From positions 1-43,084 of the forward strand of contig JADJIB010000017.1 in the NCBI GenBank assembly GCA_016707175.1: a stretch of 43,084 nucleotides of DNA, in the 5' to 3' direction. Made by a program: the position numbers and the translations under genes. Position 1 is the first letter of the stretch. Every line of letters begins with the position of its first letter. Below are positions 40,982 through 43,084 of this stretch, one piece after another. The notes under the pieces are model-generated. The model was not told where the DNA came from. It searched no databases and worked only from the letters and a program-made list of their open reading frames with translations. The stretch comes from Candidatus Phosphoribacter hodrii. Lineage in GTDB: Bacteria > Actinomycetota > Actinomycetes > Actinomycetales > Dermatophilaceae.

Positions 40982-41791
40982 GTGGCTGACCTCGAGGCGC
41001 AGGTGCGGGCGACCCTCGCCGACCGAGCGGGTCGGCTGGAGGGACCGCTCCCGTATGCCGCTCCGCCGGCTCTCGTCGACGCCGTGGCGACCCGGGCTGC
41101 GCAGTTGCACCGGCGGCGCACCCTTGTGCGGGTGGGCGGTGCGGCTGCTGCGGTGGCCGTCATCGGGCTCGCGGCGGCGACCCTGGTCCGTGGCCCGTCA
41201 GTGGCTGGGCCGCTTGGTCCGGCCGGCTCGGTCACGGCCACGGCCACGGCCACTCGCACGGTCGACTCGGCCACGGCCACGGCCACGGCCACGGCCACGG
41301 CCACGGCCACTCGCACGGTCGACTCGGGCACGTCGGGAGGCACGAGCGCTCAAGCCGCTGCTGAGGACCGAATCATCCGGGCGGCGCTGGCGGCGGATCC
41401 GGCGTTCCCGGCGGGCTGGGACCCCCAGTCCCAGGCGGTGTTCGGCTGCGGTTTCTATCGCGTGGGCGCGTCCGCCGACCTCACCTATCGCTATGTCTGG
41501 GCGAACTGTTCGATGTTCCAGGGCGACACGGTCGTCTCAGGGATGTCGGTGCCACTCTGGCTGCACGTCCGAGGCAGTGGGGAGTCGCTCGAGGTCCTGG
41601 GCCACGAGATCCCGGGTGACGGCACGGCATACACGGCGGATGTCCGTCGGCTCTTCCCAGCCGATCTGGTCGACACGTTCCTGGGCGCCCCGACGACCGA
41701 GATTGTGAGGGTGGCTGGCGCGCTGGCGCTGCGCGACGCCCGCGAGCAGCGCGCCAGCGCCGCCGGAACCACCCCGACAGCCGCCCCGTAG
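40982..41791 (+). CDS. Membrane protein partnered with the ECF sigma factor, probable anti-sigma-like
   Basis: If started at GTG 40982 (VADLEAQVRATLADRAGRLEGPLPYAAP) this is a 269-residue single-pass membrane protein. A cytoplasmic part of about 50 residues precedes one helix (VRVGGAAAAVAVIGLAAATLV). A Thr-Ala repeat linker and an extracytoplasmic domain with two Cys (VFGCGFYR and WANCSMF) follow. The layout of sigma factor plus membrane partner suggests control of the sigma factor by an outside signal. No zinc-binding HxxxCxxC anti-sigma motif is present. The linker comes from a hexanucleotide repeat at 41231-41329. As written it is continuous with the sigma factor frame and might be a fusion. 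Confidence 0.68.
   Translation: MADLEAQVRATLADRAGRLEGPLPYAAPPALVDAVATRAAQLHRRRTLVRVGGAAAAVAVIGLAAATLVRGPSVAGPLGPAGSVTATATATRTVDSATATATATATATATRTVDSGTSGGTSAQAAAEDRIIRAALAADPAFPAGWDPQSQAVFGCGFYRVGASADLTYRYVWANCSMFQGDTVVSGMSVPLWLHVRGSGESLEVLGHEIPGDGTAYTADVRRLFPADLVDTFLGAPTTEIVRVAGALALRDAREQRASAAGTTPTAAP
41231..41329 (+). repeat. Hexanucleotide repeat coding for a Thr-Ala linker
   Basis: Two blocks of the unit ACGGCC (three or more, then about seven copies) are each followed by the same segment, ACTCGCACGGTCGACTCGG. Together they encode (TA)nTRTVDS twice. The unit of six keeps the reading frame, so changes in copy number would alter linker length, not switch the gene off. Confidence 0.85.
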
Positions 41792-41872
41792 CGCGAAAGT
41801 CGTCGACCCCTCTGGCGGGCTGCCTGAAGGTCGTCGATGTTTGGCGAGGTCCACGATATTTCGTCGACCTTG

Positions 41873-41893
41873 CGAAAGGTCGTCGACCTTTCG
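41873..41893. terminator. Inverted repeat between convergent genes
   Basis: CGAAAGGTCG (41873-41882) and CGACCTTTCG (41884-41893) pair perfectly around a single T. It lies between the ends of the sigma-partner gene (plus) and the DUF559 gene (minus), so a two-way terminator is plausible. Related GGTCGTCGA stretches occur at 41829-41837 and 41860-41869, and again beyond the other end of the DUF559 gene. Confidence 0.7.
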
Positions 41894-41898
41894 GTGCT

Positions 41899-42876
41899 TC
41901 AGGCGGTCGCGCGGAGCGGACTGAGCAAGCGGGCGACGCGCTCAGGGTTGCTCAGATCGCTCCACAGCAGTCGGACCACTCGATATCCCAACCGGCGGAG
42001 GGCGTCTTCGCGGCGCTTCTCGGCGATGAGGTGCTCGCGACCCTCGGGTCCTGAATACTTCACCGCCCCGTCGAACTCGACGACGACTCGCGCCTGCTCA
42101 AAGAGGAAGTCGACGCGGGCGACGAACCTGCCCTCCTCGTCGAAGATCTCGACCTGCTGGCGGGGTTGAGCCAGGCCAAGGTCAGCGAACACCAACCGAC
42201 ACCAGGACTCCCCGGCGGACTCGCTCGCTGCACTCGCCAAGTCGACGATGCGCGCCGCTTGTCGTGGACGCGGAACACTCGCGACGGCCGCCGCCAGGGC
42301 GTCCCGAGTGAAGAGCCGCGATCGAAGCCCGGCGTCTGCAGCCATCAGGCCCGCTCGGGGACCCACCAGCGCGGCCGTTTGCGCGACTGCAACCGAGGGG
42401 GATGCGACGTGCAGGCCCGATCGCTTGGTCGTTGCCGCCGAGTCGATCGCGGGGTGGACCCACAAGCCCGTCGCCCGACGCGACCGGTCGAAGTCGATGC
42501 CGCTGACATGCACGATGTCGAGGTCTCGGCGCAACACCGGAAGCGACCACGCGAGCAACGCCGTCTGGTGACTGAGCGCGTGTCGTGGCATCCCGGCGAG
42601 CACGGCGCGGGCGGTCAGCAGATGCCGTGGCCCGGCATCCAGGGTCTTGGACGTGGCCCCGTCGCCGTAGCGCCCGTGCCACAACCGGACCAGCAGGCCC
42701 TGGCGCACCAGGGAGCTCACGTCGTTGAGCGAATACCCCAGTCCGCGCAGCGCGTGGTAACTGACGACGCCATCCCCGGCCGCCAACATGCGCAGCACGG
42801 TCTCGTCGAGGGCGGCATACCTCGCCGGTCGTCGGTCTCGAAGGGCGGCGCTCCCCGCCGCTTGCGGCTCTCGCAT
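41899..42876 (-). CDS. DUF559 protein with AbiEi-like winged-helix N-terminus
   Basis: A protein of about 325 residues. The N-terminal part (LDETVLRMLAAGDGVVSYHALRGLGYSLNDVSSLVRQGLLVRLWHGRYG) is a winged-helix domain like those in AbiEi antitoxins. The middle (HALSHQTALLAWSLPV, DIVHVSGIDFDRSRRATGLWVHP) is the usual linker of this family. The C-terminal DUF559 domain, related to very-short-patch-repair endonucleases, has VDFLFEQARVVVEFDGAVKYSGPEGREHLIAEKRREDALRRLGYRVVRLLWSDL, with the D...ExD-type and K residues of the PD-(D/E)xK fold. Proteins of this plan are abundant in actinobacteria without proven function. I chose ATG 42876; an upstream start is possible. No toxin partner is next to it on the visible side. 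Confidence 0.8.
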   Translation of the reverse strand: MREPQAAGSAALRDRRPARYAALDETVLRMLAAGDGVVSYHALRGLGYSLNDVSSLVRQGLLVRLWHGRYGDGATSKTLDAGPRHLLTARAVLAGMPRHALSHQTALLAWSLPVLRRDLDIVHVSGIDFDRSRRATGLWVHPAIDSAATTKRSGLHVASPSVAVAQTAALVGPRAGLMAADAGLRSRLFTRDALAAAVASVPRPRQAARIVDLASAASESAGESWCRLVFADLGLAQPRQQVEIFDEEGRFVARVDFLFEQARVVVEFDGAVKYSGPEGREHLIAEKRREDALRRLGYRVVRLLWSDLSNPERVARLLSPLRATA

Positions 42877-42877
42877 A

Positions 42878-42926
42878 GCGGCATACCTTGCCGCCTTCGG
42901 GGGGCTCGCGGGCAGGGGTATGCCGC
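42878..42926. repeat. Inverted octamer pair upstream of the DUF559 gene
   Basis: GCGGCATACC (42878-42887) and GGTATGCCGC (42917-42926) are exact ten-base complements separated by 29 bases. They lie at and before the start codon of the DUF559 gene, so a terminator role is unlikely unless another gene ends beyond them. A further octamer lies within the gene at 42814-42821. Confidence 0.75.
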
Positions 42927-43017
42927 GCCTGTGGACAGCGGGACAGCCGACCACGGGGGTGTGGACAAAGCACCGCGCTGGCACGCCCAGCGAGCCCAGG
43001 GGACGCGGCAGCCCCCC

Positions 43018-43084
43018 GAAAGGTCGTCGACCTTCGCATTGGTCGACGAAAGATCGTCGAGCAAGCGAAAGGTCGACGATGTCT
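43018..43084. repeat. Cluster of GGTCGTCGACC-like repeats at the window edge
   Basis: GAAAGGTCGTCGACCTTCG (43018-43036) repeats the inverted element found at 41873-41893 beyond the other end of the DUF559 gene. It is followed by GGTCGACGAAAGATCGTCGA and GCGAAAGGTCGACGATG. The cluster runs off the window. Confidence 0.75.

Noticed and set aside
41231..41329. CRISPR-like or satellite array
   Set aside because: The unit is six bases, lies inside a coding frame and has no unique spacers.

Overview
The window is very GC-rich and codes like a high-GC actinobacterium, with GTG starts, stop/start overlaps, a nucS-type mismatch endonuclease, crotonyl-CoA carboxylase/reductase, GlgX and a YbbN-like thioredoxin. 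A Micrococcales member, perhaps in Intrasporangiaceae, is my best guess; this is inference from gene content. The sequence looks like a draft or metagenomic assembly. The left 8 kb carries many small indels. A stretch of about 1.2 kb of almost pure G then C (8137-9361) sits inside a recombinase gene and is almost certainly artificial.

Layout. 1-2358: badly frameshifted ethylmalonyl-CoA mutase (ecm) 3' part and nucS. 2752-4746: a metal-resistance operon on the minus strand (CmtR-like ArsR repressor and two cation diffusion facilitators), next to a stray trxB 3' fragment. 4938-9813: two translationally coupled tyrosine recombinases (TnpA/TnpB-like), the larger with a Cys-rich C-terminus. 9892-11697: Pit phosphate transporter and DUF47 (PhoU-like) partner, each with one frameshift. 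11776-22783: a core metabolic block with a duplicated 3-hydroxyacyl-CoA dehydrogenase, an exonuclease/DUF294 pair, an AI-2E-family transporter, ccr, methylmalonyl/ethylmalonyl-CoA epimerase, thiolase and meaB. 22934-32140: lipoprotein, glgX, a double-GNAT protein, a small thiamine-binding-like protein and a three-gene FtsX-type ABC exporter. 32150-35578: aldo/keto reductase, a MarR regulator and an isobutyryl-CoA-mutase-type large subunit. 35667-43084: lipoprotein, YbbN-like protein, CtpE-like P-type ATPase, ECF sigma factor with membrane partner, and a DUF559 protein.

How the genes fit together. Thiolase, 3-hydroxyacyl-CoA dehydrogenase, Ccr, epimerase, Ecm and MeaB are most of the first half of the ethylmalonyl-CoA pathway for assimilating acetyl-CoA. 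The IcmA-type mutase adds interconversion of branched and linear C4 acyl-CoA.

The most unusual signal is a dispersed octamer, GGTATGCC / GGCATACC, usually flanked by GC. I count 31 exact copies by eye, where base composition predicts about one or two. It occurs on both strands, in several reading frames (even forcing rare ATA codons), and in inverted pairs that form intergenic hairpins. This resembles the architecture of DNA uptake sequences or other genome-wide DNA signals, and I know of no description of it.
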